IMG/VR virus record: IMGVR_UViG_3300045977_000211
Coordinates: 1 to 31,389 of that record
DNA from: a virus
Length of the DNA: 31,389 nucleotides
Direction: 5' to 3' (one strand)
The position numbers and the translations under genes were made by a program. The notes below the pieces were generated by a model. It was not told the origin of the DNA. It saw nothing but the letters and a program-made list of their open reading frames with translations, and made no database searches. Shown in pieces: positions 20,421 through 27,303 of this stretch. Position 1 is the first letter of the stretch, and each line of letters begins with the position of its first letter.

Positions 20421-21157
20421 TGCGCACTGCCTACACGCGCGGCTTTGTCGCCGGCTGCCTCTACGTCACGAAGTTGATCGACGCGGACGTGCTCCGCGAC
20501 GTCGCCGCGATGGCGGCCAGCGGGCGCACGATCACGGGCGAGGAGCTGCCCACCGACACGCCGGCCGAGTGGACCGCCGAGGAGCTGCGCGCCGAACGCG
20601 CGCGGCTCACCGAGTTTCTCGACGGCGCCGACTACTTCGAGAGCAAACACACGCCGGACAGTCCCGAGGCGCGCGAGGCGGCCGCCCTGGCCCGCGTGCC
20701 GGCGCACTTGCGCGAGGGGCTGCTCCGCTACCTCGACGAGCACATCCAGCCGGGGAGCTTTCTCACCTGCGTCTTGCAGAACGATCTGCGCGGCGCGATG
20801 GAGCGCGCGGACGCCGGCAGTCGCGCCGGCCTCTACGACGTCGTGTTCTTTCTCTACAACCACGCGCCGGTCGGGGCGTGGGGCGACAAGAAGGCCGTGG
20901 AACGGTGGTGCACCCCCGCCATCCCCTTGCTCTCGCCGCCGACGCTGGGCGAGGAGCTGGGCCACGCGGAGGACGGCACGGTGATGTGCCCGGGCTGCGG
21001 CGGCCGACATCCGCTCCACGGCGTGGTGTGGGACTGCTGCCTGCCGCCGGCGTACGGCGGCCTGGGGAACACCAAGACGAAGCACACCGTGCTCTACGTG
21101 TGGTGCGGGCGCACGCGGTTGATCCCGCTGGCGATTGACGGAAAGGAGCTGCCCTGA
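20420..21157 (+). CDS. Multi-part early protein with conserved phage module and zinc motif
   Basis: 245 aa, ATG overlapping the preceding stop. Residues about 97-154 (LRRYLDEHIQ-like helix, PGSFLTCVLQNDLRGAMERAD, YDVVFFLYNHAP) match a module I know as a stand-alone small protein in many phages. The first 90 residues are a separate helical section. The C-terminal 60 residues contain CPGC (190/193), CC (206/207) and a final C229 in a probable metal-binding domain. It appears to be a fusion. Function unknown. Confidence 0.55.
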   Translation: MRTAYTRGFVAGCLYVTKLIDADVLRDVAAMAASGRTITGEELPTDTPAEWTAEELRAERARLTEFLDGADYFESKHTPDSPEAREAAALARVPAHLREGLLRYLDEHIQPGSFLTCVLQNDLRGAMERADAGSRAGLYDVVFFLYNHAPVGAWGDKKAVERWCTPAIPLLSPPTLGEELGHAEDGTVMCPGCGGRHPLHGVVWDCCLPPAYGGLGNTKTKHTVLYVWCGRTRLIPLAIDGKELP

Positions 21158-21357
21158 TGGCCCGGGTGCGCATCGAGTTTCATCACCCGACGCGCGCCGC
21201 GATCTATCTCGATCACGTCCGCGCCGTGCACGATGACCTCGTGCACGGCCGCGTGACGTTCGAGCATCGCGGCGGCGCGACGAGCTACGACGGCGACGAG
21301 CTGGCCGGCTGGGGCATCGAGGACGACGAGGAGGACGAGGAGGGGACCGATGGCTGA
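21157..21357 (+). CDS. 66-aa protein, function unknown
   Basis: 66 aa, start overlapping the previous stop (TGATG). A compact beta pattern (VRIEFHHPTRAAIYLDHVRA, RVTFEHRGGATSYDG) ends in a strongly acidic tail (IEDDEEDEEGTDG). No family recognised. Confidence 0.5.
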   Translation: MARVRIEFHHPTRAAIYLDHVRAVHDDLVHGRVTFEHRGGATSYDGDELAGWGIEDDEEDEEGTDG

Positions 21358-21664
21358 GACAACTGGAGCCGGCTCCACCGCGCCGCGCGCCTCCTACGCC
21401 GGGCGCGTCACGCGCCACGTCGAGCATGTGCTCGTGGTGGACGTCGAGGCCGCCGGCTACACCGTGCGGTTCGTCCGCGAGCTGGAATGGGAGGTTGATC
21501 CGACCGCTTACGTCGAGCGGCCCGTGGGCGGCCTCGACTACTTCGATGAAGTGGACGGGTGGCGGCCCATCGGGACGCTGCCCATGCAGCAGGAGTCGGC
21601 GGCGCGCACCGCCGTGCGGCGGTGGTGCGCAGCGCACCCCTTGGATTTGCGCGACTTTTCGTAG
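21350..21664 (+). CDS. Small early protein, function unknown
   Basis: 104 aa, starting eight bases before the previous stop. A beta-rich core (YAGRVTRHVEHVLVVDVEAA, YTVRFVRELEWEVDPTAYVE) precedes a helical end (SAARTAVRRWCAAHPLDLRD). The palindrome TGGAGCCGGCTCCA lies within its first codons. Last gene before an internal promoter. Confidence 0.55.
   Translation: MAETTGAGSTAPRASYAGRVTRHVEHVLVVDVEAAGYTVRFVRELEWEVDPTAYVERPVGGLDYFDEVDGWRPIGTLPMQQESAARTAVRRWCAAHPLDLRDFS
21364..21377. repeat. Dispersed palindrome TGGAGCCGGCTCCA, copy 4
   Basis: Perfect 14-bp palindrome encoding the polar N-terminal residues TGAGST of the 21350 gene, a low-constraint position. Confidence 0.5.
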
Positions 21665-21680
21665 GTCCGGAGGTTAGGTC

Positions 21681-21711
21681 TTGACACGTCGTTATAACGC
21701 GAGAGTAAGAT
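21681..21711 (+). promoter_or_regulatory. Sigma-70-like promoter with internal operator dyad
   Basis: TTGACA (21681-21686) and TAAGAT (21706-21711) are spaced 19 bp. Between them CGTTATAACG (21690-21699) is a perfect palindrome. The region lies in the 77-bp gap before the 21742 and parB-like genes. A regulator bound to the dyad would block or realign polymerase. The spacing is longer than the optimal 17 bp. Confidence 0.5.
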
Positions 21712-21741
21712 GCGGGCTCCGGTTCAGCCAGAAAGGACACT

Positions 21742-22041
21742 GTGGAGGACAAACCCAAGGGAAACGAGCTGCTTGCGGAGGAACTGCCCCGCAAGATTCG
21801 GCTCATGGTGCAGACCCGTCGCAAAGGACGCGGCCAGCATTACACGTTCGTCGCCGGCTACTCGACCACGGTGGAGATCCGCAGCGTCGAGGAGGCCGAA
21901 CGGCTCTGGCAGGGGGTGCGGAAGCTGATCGACTCGGGGGTGTGGCATGAGCGCGGCCGCCGCGTGGCTCGTGGCGGGCACGCTGCTGCTCCTGCTGACC
22001 ATCCTCAGCCGCCCGCGCCGGTAGGTTCGACGGCGGAATAG
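21742..22041 (+). CDS. Small early protein, function unknown
   Basis: 99 aa with a GTG start, AAAGGA upstream and the promoter just before. A beta-alpha core (KIRLMVQTRRKGRGQHYTFV, STTVEIRSVEEAERLWQGVR) ends around residue 70. The last 30 residues are Arg/Ala/Pro-rich and overlap a possible small membrane ORF in another frame. Lies directly upstream of the ParB-like gene and might be co-regulated with it. Confidence 0.55.
   Translation: MEDKPKGNELLAEELPRKIRLMVQTRRKGRGQHYTFVAGYSTTVEIRSVEEAERLWQGVRKLIDSGVWHERGRRVARGGHAAAPADHPQPPAPVGSTAE
21947..22024 (+). CDS. Possible 25-aa membrane micro-protein (embedded)
   Basis: An ORF in a different frame inside the 3' end of the 21742 gene encodes MSAAAAWLVAGTLLLLLTIL plus SRPRR: one hydrophobic helix with a basic end, as in membrane micro-proteins. 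No clear ribosome site (GGGGGTGTGGC upstream is weak), so it may be chance. Confidence 0.25.
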   Translation: MSAAAAWLVAGTLLLLLTILSRPRR

Positions 22042-22068
22042 CCCGCCCCATTCACGGAGGGACAGAGA

Positions 22069-23466
22069 ATGCAGCTACAGCAGATCGACCTGACGGAGTT
22101 GAAGCCGTCGCCGTTCAATCCGCGCACGTTCATGGACGAGGCGAAGTTCCAAGACCTCGTGCGCAGCGTCGAGCAGGGGCTCATCGAGCCCATCATCGCG
22201 CGCAAGGTGGACGGGCACTTCGAGATCGTCGCCGGGGAGCGCCGCTATCGCGCGGCGAAGAAGGCGAAGCTCGGGAAGGTGCCGGTCATCGTCAAGGACC
22301 TCTCCGACGCGGCCGCGATGGAGATGCAGCTGATCGAGAACATCCAGCGCGAGGACATGAACCCGGTGGACGAGGCGGCGGGGTTCGAGCGCCTGATGAA
22401 GCTCGACCCCAAGACCTACACCGCCGAAACCCTGGCCACGAAGATCGGTTTGTCGGCGGCCAGCGTCTACCTCAAGCTCCAAGTGAACAAGCTCACCGAC
22501 GCCGGGAAGGCGCTGCTGCGCGAAGGGAAGATCGACACCGCGCACGGCGCCGCCATCGGCCGGCTCAGCGAGGCCGACCAGAGCGCCGCGCTCAAGTGGA
22601 TGGCCCAGGAGGCGAAGTATCACGACGGCACGTTCCCGAACGTGAAGCGCCTCCGCGAGTGGATCAAGCAGAACGTGCGGCTCGACCTGTTCGGCCCCGA
22701 GCTGGCGACGACACAGCCCAAGGTCCATGCGAAGCTCGCGAAGCTCCAGGCCGAGGGCATCACCCCCGTGCAGATCTCCGGCCACTGGCAGAGCAAGGAC
22801 GGCGTGCTCGGGACCGACAGCTACAAGGAGGCCGGGAAGCAGAAGTGCAAGAGCACCGAGGTTGCGTTCTTGGTCTACGGCGATGAGGTCGAGGTCGTGG
22901 AGATCTGCCGGGACAAGAAGGCGTGCAAGACCCACTACAAGTGGGAAGTGGAGCAGGCGACGGCGCGGCGGCGGCAGCTCGGGCGCGACAAGGAGACGCC
23001 CGAGAAGAAGAAGCGGCGGCTGGCGGCTGAGGCCAAGGTGAAGGCGGCCAACGCGGTCTACAAGGACGTCGTGCAGCGTGCGCTGCGCGCGGCCATCAAG
23101 CGAACGAAGAAGGTCACGCCGGCGATGCTCACGCGCCTCGTGCTGAATACGCTCGACCGCTACAACTTCGATGAGGACACCGATCAGCTGCTGGCGGACC
23201 TGAAGATTCCGCAGAAGGCGCTCGGCCTCAGCTACGACATGCTGCGCAAGGGCGACCTCCCGCGGCTCTCCGAGCAGCAGCTCGCCGCCCTGGTCATCCT
23301 GGCCGAGGGCGATGCGATGGAGTTCCCGAACAACGCGCCCGACCTCGACGCGTTCTGCAAGCGGCACAAGCTCGATCTGAAGAAGCTGAAAGCCGACGCC
23401 CTGGCGGCCGCCGCGAAGGCGAAGGAGTCCGAACCGCAGAAGCTGACCGCGCCCAAGAAGAAGTAG
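22069..23466 (+). CDS. ParB-like DNA-binding protein
   Basis: 465 aa with GGAGG eight bases before ATG 22069. Residues 5-110 are a ParB/Srx N-terminal domain: QIDLTELKPSPFNPR, FEIVAGERRYRAAKK (CTP-binding GERR box, 56-59) and LIENIQREDMNPVDEA (90-102). A helix-turn-helix follows (TAETLATKIGLSAASVYLKL, 118-137). The C-terminal half is unlike standard ParB: a middle with five cysteines (CKST, EICRDKKACKTHY and others), basic helices, and a Lys-rich tail. ParB proteins load on parS and spread as CTP-fuelled clamps. No ParA is seen in this window. Possible roles are plasmid-like segregation or gene regulation. Confidence 0.75.
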   Translation: MQLQQIDLTELKPSPFNPRTFMDEAKFQDLVRSVEQGLIEPIIARKVDGHFEIVAGERRYRAAKKAKLGKVPVIVKDLSDAAAMEMQLIENIQREDMNPVDEAAGFERLMKLDPKTYTAETLATKIGLSAASVYLKLQVNKLTDAGKALLREGKIDTAHGAAIGRLSEADQSAALKWMAQEAKYHDGTFPNVKRLREWIKQNVRLDLFGPELATTQPKVHAKLAKLQAEGITPVQISGHWQSKDGVLGTDSYKEAGKQKCKSTEVAFLVYGDEVEVVEICRDKKACKTHYKWEVEQATARRRQLGRDKETPEKKKRRLAAEAKVKAANAVYKDVVQRALRAAIKRTKKVTPAMLTRLVLNTLDRYNFDEDTDQLLADLKIPQKALGLSYDMLRKGDLPRLSEQQLAALVILAEGDAMEFPNNAPDLDAFCKRHKLDLKKLKADALAAAAKAKESEPQKLTAPKKK

Positions 23467-23474
23467 GCGCATCC

Positions 23475-23527
23475 CTCGGAGGAGGAGGACGACGGGGGCC
23501 GGGATTGCCGGTCCCCGTTCCGCGTTT
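23475..23527 (+). promoter_or_regulatory. Ribosome site separated from its start by a hairpin
   Basis: CTCGGAGGAGGAGG (23475-23488) is a strong ribosome site 39 nt from ATG 23528. Between them 23492-23518 folds into an 11-bp stem (ACGGGGGCCGG with CCGGTCCCCGT, one wobble) and 5-nt loop. Folding leaves about 12 unpaired nt between the site and the ATG. It could instead be a weak terminator after the ParB-like gene, since only a TTT tract follows. Confidence 0.45.
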
Positions 23528-23893
23528 ATGGACGACACGAGGCCGCTGCGCTGGAACCGGGTGTATCTCTACTGCTTCGTCATCGACGGCGTGCGGCCGA
23601 AGAAGCGCGGGCAGCGCCATCAACGCGGCGGGAATTGGCGGAAAGTGTGGAGCCTGACCTTGGACGGGTGGTCGCCCGCCGAGGCCCACCGATATGTCGC
23701 GGGCACGTTCAGGCGCGCGGCCGCGACGGAGCAACAGGAGACGACCGATGGACGACCGGAACTGCTACAAAGATCGCGACGCACAGAAGGAACAGGAGGC
23801 GAGGATGGAACTGAAGGCGGAACTGGCGCAGGCGAGCCTCAACCGTGGATCGAGCCCGGGCCCCCATGTGTTGGAGAACCCATACCGTGGTGA
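23528..23893 (+). CDS. Small early protein, overlapping the next gene
   Basis: 121 aa. The first 70 residues look real (RWNRVYLYCFVIDGVRPKKRG, NWRKVWSLTLDGWSPAEAHR, YVAGTFRRAA). The last 49 residues (Gly/Glu/Pro-rich) overlap the next gene in another frame for 146 bases and have a biased composition. Either the overlap is genuine or a frameshift/early stop is missing. The unusual ribosome site is described separately. Function unknown. Confidence 0.45.
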   Translation: MDDTRPLRWNRVYLYCFVIDGVRPKKRGQRHQRGGNWRKVWSLTLDGWSPAEAHRYVAGTFRRAAATEQQETTDGRPELLQRSRRTEGTGGEDGTEGGTGAGEPQPWIEPGPPCVGEPIPW

Positions 23894-24062
23894 GCAGGCA
23901 ATAACGCGCGCCTCTGCGCGCGAGTTGCTCCTCCAGCGCGCCGCGATGCTCCAGCACCGGGCGAACACCTTCAAGGCCCTAGCCGATGCCTTGCCGGCGG
24001 GAGGGCTGTCGCCGGCGGCCGACGACGCGCTGTTCTCCCTCATCATGGAAGCCGGCCACTAA
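23748..24062 (+). CDS. Small early protein, function unknown
   Basis: 104 aa, ATG 23748 preceded by AGGAG. N-terminal helix (CYKDRDAQKEQEARMELKAE), a linker, then LLLQRAAMLQHRANTFKALA with ALPAGGLSPAADDALFSLIM, a pattern seen in many small phage proteins (a coiled segment followed by a short DALP/ADxAL motif). Function unknown. Confidence 0.6.
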   Translation: MDDRNCYKDRDAQKEQEARMELKAELAQASLNRGSSPGPHVLENPYRGEQAITRASARELLLQRAAMLQHRANTFKALADALPAGGLSPAADDALFSLIMEAGH

Positions 24063-24092
24063 CCCACGCAGGCAAGAGCGAAGGAGCGCCAC

Positions 24093-24476
24093 ATGAGTGA
24101 CATCGAAGCCAAGCCCGCCTACGCCGGCCCGATTCCGGCGGTCGGGCGCATCGTCCACTACTACGACCGCGAGGAGATCGTGAGCGCCGTCCATCAGAAG
24201 CGGCCGCCCGAACCGTTCCCGGCCATCATCGCGCGCGTGTTCAAAGACACCGAAGGCGTGGTCATTCCCGACGTCGCCACCCTGACGGTATTCGACCCGG
24301 AGATCGGCGGCGCCATCGTCGTGCGCGAGTGCAAGCTCGGGCTGCTGCCGGCGCCGCGCGTGTGGCTGTGGCCGCCGATTCCGCCTGCGGCTCGCCAGCC
24401 GGCGCCGCCGCCGGCCCCGAGCGATGCGCCGGGCCCGAGCGTGCCGGTGCCGGGCGTCACCCCCGCCACCGTCTAA
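24093..24476 (+). CDS. Conserved phage protein, function unknown
   Basis: 127 aa with AAGGAG upstream. PAVGRIVHYYDR, PFPAIIARVF, VATLTVFDPE and PRVWLWPPIPP recur in that order in a family of small phage proteins of unknown function, with an SH3-like beta domain. The last 30 residues are Pro/Ala-rich and disordered. Confidence 0.65.
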   Translation: MSDIEAKPAYAGPIPAVGRIVHYYDREEIVSAVHQKRPPEPFPAIIARVFKDTEGVVIPDVATLTVFDPEIGGAIVVRECKLGLLPAPRVWLWPPIPPAARQPAPPPAPSDAPGPSVPVPGVTPATV

Positions 24477-24484
24477 CATCAATC

Positions 24485-24518
24485 GCGCCTCGACGTCCGG
24501 TGATGGAGGTCGAGGCGC
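24485..24518 (+). other. 10-bp stem-loop between early genes
   Basis: GCGCCTCGAC and GTCGAGGCGC pair perfectly around a 14-nt loop directly after the stop of the 24093 gene. No T tract follows. Instead CTCGGAGGAGGAGG, the same 14-mer as at 23475, provides the ribosome site of the next gene. Likely an mRNA-stability or weak termination element. Confidence 0.5.
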
Positions 24519-24538
24519 CTCTCGGAGGAGGAGGGCGC

Positions 24539-24952
24539 ATGGGCCTTGTGACGCGCGACAACGTGAACGACGTATTCACCTATCACCCGCCCAAGGGCGA
24601 CTGGCAGATCGAGCGGTATCACCTGCTGCGGCAGGCCGCCAAGGAGTGCGTCCTTGTGATCCTGGACGATCCGGACCCGGATGCGCGCAAGAACGCCATC
24701 GGGAAGTTCTCGCGCGTGCTGGAGGCAAACACCGGCGATTGTCGCGATCGCGCGGAGGCGCTCGGCTGTCTCGCCGCCGGGACGGCGTTTGTCGGCGCGG
24801 CCGCGCTGGCGTCGGCCGACGAGCGCAGCGATGTCGAGGGCCGTCTCGTGCAGGCGACCGCGCAAGAGGAGGCCACCCAGGCCATCGTGGCGGCCGTCCG
24901 CGCGGCGCTCATGTGGGCCAACGCGAGCATCGCGCTCGGCGCGCAGATTTAG
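24539..24952 (+). CDS. Acb2/Tad1-like nucleotide-sponge protein with insertion
   Basis: 137 aa with GGAGGAGGAGG upstream of ATG 24539. FTYHPPKGDWQIERYHLLRQ (residues 13-32) with a following helix (AKECVLVILDD), and MWANASIAL (125-133) at the end, match the small Acb2/Tad1-type hairpin family, whose members bind cyclic oligonucleotides or cyclic ADP-ribose signals of CBASS and Thoeris. In the usual small proteins the YHPP and WANAxIA motifs lie much closer together. Here about 50 extra residues (around 66-115, Ala-rich with two Cys) separate them. Function as a sponge is inferred from family resemblance. Confidence 0.6.
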   Translation: MGLVTRDNVNDVFTYHPPKGDWQIERYHLLRQAAKECVLVILDDPDPDARKNAIGKFSRVLEANTGDCRDRAEALGCLAAGTAFVGAAALASADERSDVEGRLVQATAQEEATQAIVAAVRAALMWANASIALGAQI

Positions 24953-24965
24953 GAGACGAGGAGAC

Positions 24966-25289
24966 ATGGCGACGGTGGCGAAACGGATTTGCGACCTGTG
25001 CGGCAACGCCGTGCAGGACCCGCAGGAGCCGATGGGGTATCTCTACCTGCCCAGCGGCACCCAGGAGCACATCAACGCGCGCGTGCAGGCGGAGCTGCAG
25101 CGGCGCGTGAACGACAACCCGCTGCTCATCGTGAGTGGCCACGCGCAGCGCCTGGGCGAGGAGATCTACCGCGAGCTGTCGGGCCAGCGCTGGGACGTCT
25201 GCAAGCAGTGTGTCGAAGGCCTGACGGCGGTCGCCGGCGCCCGCCTCATGGCCTGGATGGCCGCCGGCTTTTTCAAGAAGCAGGAGTAA
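24966..25289 (+). CDS. Zinc-motif protein, function unknown
   Basis: 107 aa, ATG after GGAGACGAGGAGAC. CDLC (9/12) and CKQC (79/82) form a split zinc ribbon holding a helical insert (INARVQAELQRRVNDN, RLGEEIYREL). A C-terminal hydrophobic helix (VAGARLMAWMAAGFF) follows. Function unknown; lies next to the recombination genes. Confidence 0.6.
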   Translation: MATVAKRICDLCGNAVQDPQEPMGYLYLPSGTQEHINARVQAELQRRVNDNPLLIVSGHAQRLGEEIYRELSGQRWDVCKQCVEGLTAVAGARLMAWMAAGFFKKQE

Positions 25290-25291
25290 CG

Positions 25292-25840
25292 ATGTTCACA
25301 ACCCCAAATGTCCCGGTCTACCTCGACTTCATCGAGCCGGCGACCGGCAAGAACGCGGACGGCGACGAGCTGCACATGGTGATCGCCACCTTCCGCATCC
25401 ACCCCCTCACCCCCGAGCTCGCCGGCGAGATCGACAAGGCCGTGCGCGCCGTGCTGTTCGACACGAAGGGCGAGCTGCTGGCGCGCATCAAGAGCGTGGG
25501 CTTCGACCTCACCATCCTTCCGCAGCAGGTCGAGTTCCGGTCGGCGCCCGACGTCGCGCGCCCGTGGTGCACGTTCCCCTACGCGGAAATCTCCGCCATC
25601 AAGGCGGCCAAGCACAAGGACGTGTCGGGCTTCGCCCTGACGTTCAAGGCGAAGGCCGAGACGCCCGACAAGGACCAGCTCGCGCGCCTGCACAAGAACT
25701 ATTTGAAGCAGACGTTTCTGACGGTCGCGGCGGCCGACCGCGATCTCATCACGGAGATGCAGGGCGCGGAGAAGGCGGCCGAGACGACCCGGCCGAAGAA
25801 CCGCCGGCTCGAGGAGGGCGCCAGCGATGTCACGCATTGA
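25292..25840 (+). CDS. Conserved recombination-cluster protein
   Basis: 182 aa with CAGGAG upstream. Beta-rich N-terminus (VPVYLDFIEP, ELHMVIATFRIHPLTPELAG), then FDLTILPQQVEFRSAPD, WCTFPYAEISAIKAAKHKD and a helical C-terminus. Proteins of this type often sit beside YqaJ nucleases in phages. It may be an accessory to the annealing/exonuclease pair. Overlaps the start of the nuclease gene by 14 bases. No family name claimed. Confidence 0.6.
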   Translation: MFTTPNVPVYLDFIEPATGKNADGDELHMVIATFRIHPLTPELAGEIDKAVRAVLFDTKGELLARIKSVGFDLTILPQQVEFRSAPDVARPWCTFPYAEISAIKAAKHKDVSGFALTFKAKAETPDKDQLARLHKNYLKQTFLTVAAADRDLITEMQGAEKAAETTRPKNRRLEEGASDVTH

Positions 25841-26765
25841 GCAGTTCACGTCGCGGCCCGAGTGGTTGGCGGCGCGGCGCACGGGCATCGGCGCTTCCGA
25901 CGCGGCGGCGCTGTTCGGCGTCAGCCCGTACCATTCGCGGCTCTCGCTCTACTTCGAGAAGCGAGGCCTCGTGGAGATGGGCGAAGCGGAGTCGGAGGCC
26001 ATGTATTGGGGCCGCACCCTGCAGGAGCCCATCGCCGCGCGCTACGCCAAGGAGACGCGGCGGCGGATCGTGCTCGGCGGCGAGTTCGATTTGCGCCGGC
26101 ACGAGGGGGAGCCCTTCATGATCGCCACGCTCGACGCGATGGCCGAGATCGACACGGAGCGGCAGTCGCAGCCGGCGCCGGGGGGCGGGACGGGCCCGGG
26201 CGTGGTCGAGATCAAGAACACCGGGTTCTTCAAGCGTGAGGACTGGACGGACGAGCCGCCGCTGCCGTTCTTGATTCAGGCCAACCACCAGATGTACGTC
26301 GAAGGCACGCAGTGGGCGAGCGTGGCGGCCCTGGTCGGCGGCAACATGTTCTTCTACGCCGACCTGAAGCGCAACGACGCCTTCATCGAGGTCCTCGTCA
26401 AACAGTGCCGCACGTTCTGGGAGGATCACGTCCTGGCCGGCAAGGAACCCGCGCCCGACGCCAGCGAGGCCACCAAGCGGGTGCTGAAAGCGCTGTACCC
26501 GCGCGACACGGGCGAAGCCAAGGCGTTGCCGGCGATGTACGTCGATATCGACGCGGAGCTGGAGAAGGTAAAGGCGGAACAAAAGAAGCTCGACAGCCGC
26601 CGGGACGAGTTGGAAGCCAAGCTCAAACTCGCCATCGGCGCCGCGTCCATCGGCATCATCGGCGACAGCGGGGTCAGCTACACCTACCGCACCGTCGAGG
26701 AAGCCATCGTGCCGAGCTTCACGCGGAAGGCCTACCGGACGCTCCGCCGGCGGGAGCCGAAGTGA
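25827..26765 (+). CDS. YqaJ-type phage exonuclease
   Basis: 312 aa. The pattern of lambda-exonuclease/YqaJ recombinases is clear: WLAARRTGIGASDAAALFG (13-31), MYWGRTLQEPIAARY (59-73, E67), FMIATLDAMAEID (97-109, D103), VVEIKNTG (126-133, E128/K130) and LIQANHQMYVEG (149-160). It should resect double-strand ends 5'-3' to give single strands for RecT. The C-terminal 60 residues are a coiled helix and a short tail. Pairs with recT at 27984. Confidence 0.85.
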   Translation: MSRIEQFTSRPEWLAARRTGIGASDAAALFGVSPYHSRLSLYFEKRGLVEMGEAESEAMYWGRTLQEPIAARYAKETRRRIVLGGEFDLRRHEGEPFMIATLDAMAEIDTERQSQPAPGGGTGPGVVEIKNTGFFKREDWTDEPPLPFLIQANHQMYVEGTQWASVAALVGGNMFFYADLKRNDAFIEVLVKQCRTFWEDHVLAGKEPAPDASEATKRVLKALYPRDTGEAKALPAMYVDIDAELEKVKAEQKKLDSRRDELEAKLKLAIGAASIGIIGDSGVSYTYRTVEEAIVPSFTRKAYRTLRRREPK

Positions 26766-27070
26766 GCGGGTGGGGCATCGGCCGGCGGCGGAACGTGCAG
26801 GAGCTGCAGGCGGTGCAGGGGTTCAATCCGCAGCGCGTGCGCGATCTGACCTCGACCATCGTCGCGCAGCTGCGGCTCAACAGCTGCACGCCGCTGGAGA
26901 TCCTCGGGGTCGCGGATACGACCTTCATGACCATCGCCACGACCCTGCTGGAGGTCGCGGAGCCCGGCCCGAAGCGCGAGGCGGTGCGGAAAGACCTGAC
27001 CGACATTCTGGACCGGATGCGGCGGGCGGTGGAGACGGCTCCAACAAACACGAGTGGTGAGGTGCAGTGA
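26762..27070 (+). CDS. Small early protein, function unknown
   Basis: 102 aa with GTG start overlapping the nuclease stop (GTGA). Helical throughout (NVQELQAVQGFNPQRVRDLT, STIVAQLRLNSCTPLEILGV, FMTIATTLLEVAE, LTDILDRMRRAVE). No family recognised. Lies within the recombination cluster. Confidence 0.5.
   Translation: MSGWGIGRRRNVQELQAVQGFNPQRVRDLTSTIVAQLRLNSCTPLEILGVADTTFMTIATTLLEVAEPGPKREAVRKDLTDILDRMRRAVETAPTNTSGEVQ
27030..27043. repeat. Dispersed imperfect palindrome TGGAGACGGCTCCA, copy 5
   Basis: Same 14-mer as at 12986-12999, here in the C-terminal codons of the 26762 gene. Confidence 0.4.
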
Positions 27071-27303
27071 TGGCGGACAAGCGAACTGAGGAGAAGGGCG
27101 ACGGCAAGAACCCGCTGCTGGAGGAGTCCCAGGGGCCCGACCGGAAGGGGAAGTATCTCGTGCTCGGCGCGCGCCGCCAGGGCGGGCAGATGGCGGTCAT
27201 CGGGTTCGAGACAGAGCTGGCGACGGCGGTGGCGCAGCAGAGCATCCTCACGAAAACCGGGTGGGCGTGCGTCGAGATCTACACGCGAGTGGACAAGGCG
27301 TGA
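27070..27303 (+). CDS. 77-aa early protein, function unknown
   Basis: 77 aa, ATG overlapping the previous stop (TGATG). A polar N-terminal 30 residues, then YLVLGARRQGGQMAVIGFET, a small beta-alpha unit, and WACVEIYTRVDKA. No family recognised. Confidence 0.5.
   Translation: MADKRTEEKGDGKNPLLEESQGPDRKGKYLVLGARRQGGQMAVIGFETELATAVAQQSILTKTGWACVEIYTRVDKA

Noticed and set aside
20096-21637. 513-aa open frame on the minus strand
   Set aside because: It lies antisense to several overlapping plus-strand genes with clear ribosome sites and coupled starts; its translation is Arg/His/Pro-rich, as expected of a high-GC shadow frame.
22075-23538. 487-aa open frame opposite the ParB-like gene
   Set aside because: Antisense shadow of a gene with recognisable ParB motifs; Leu/Arg/His-rich with no domain pattern.
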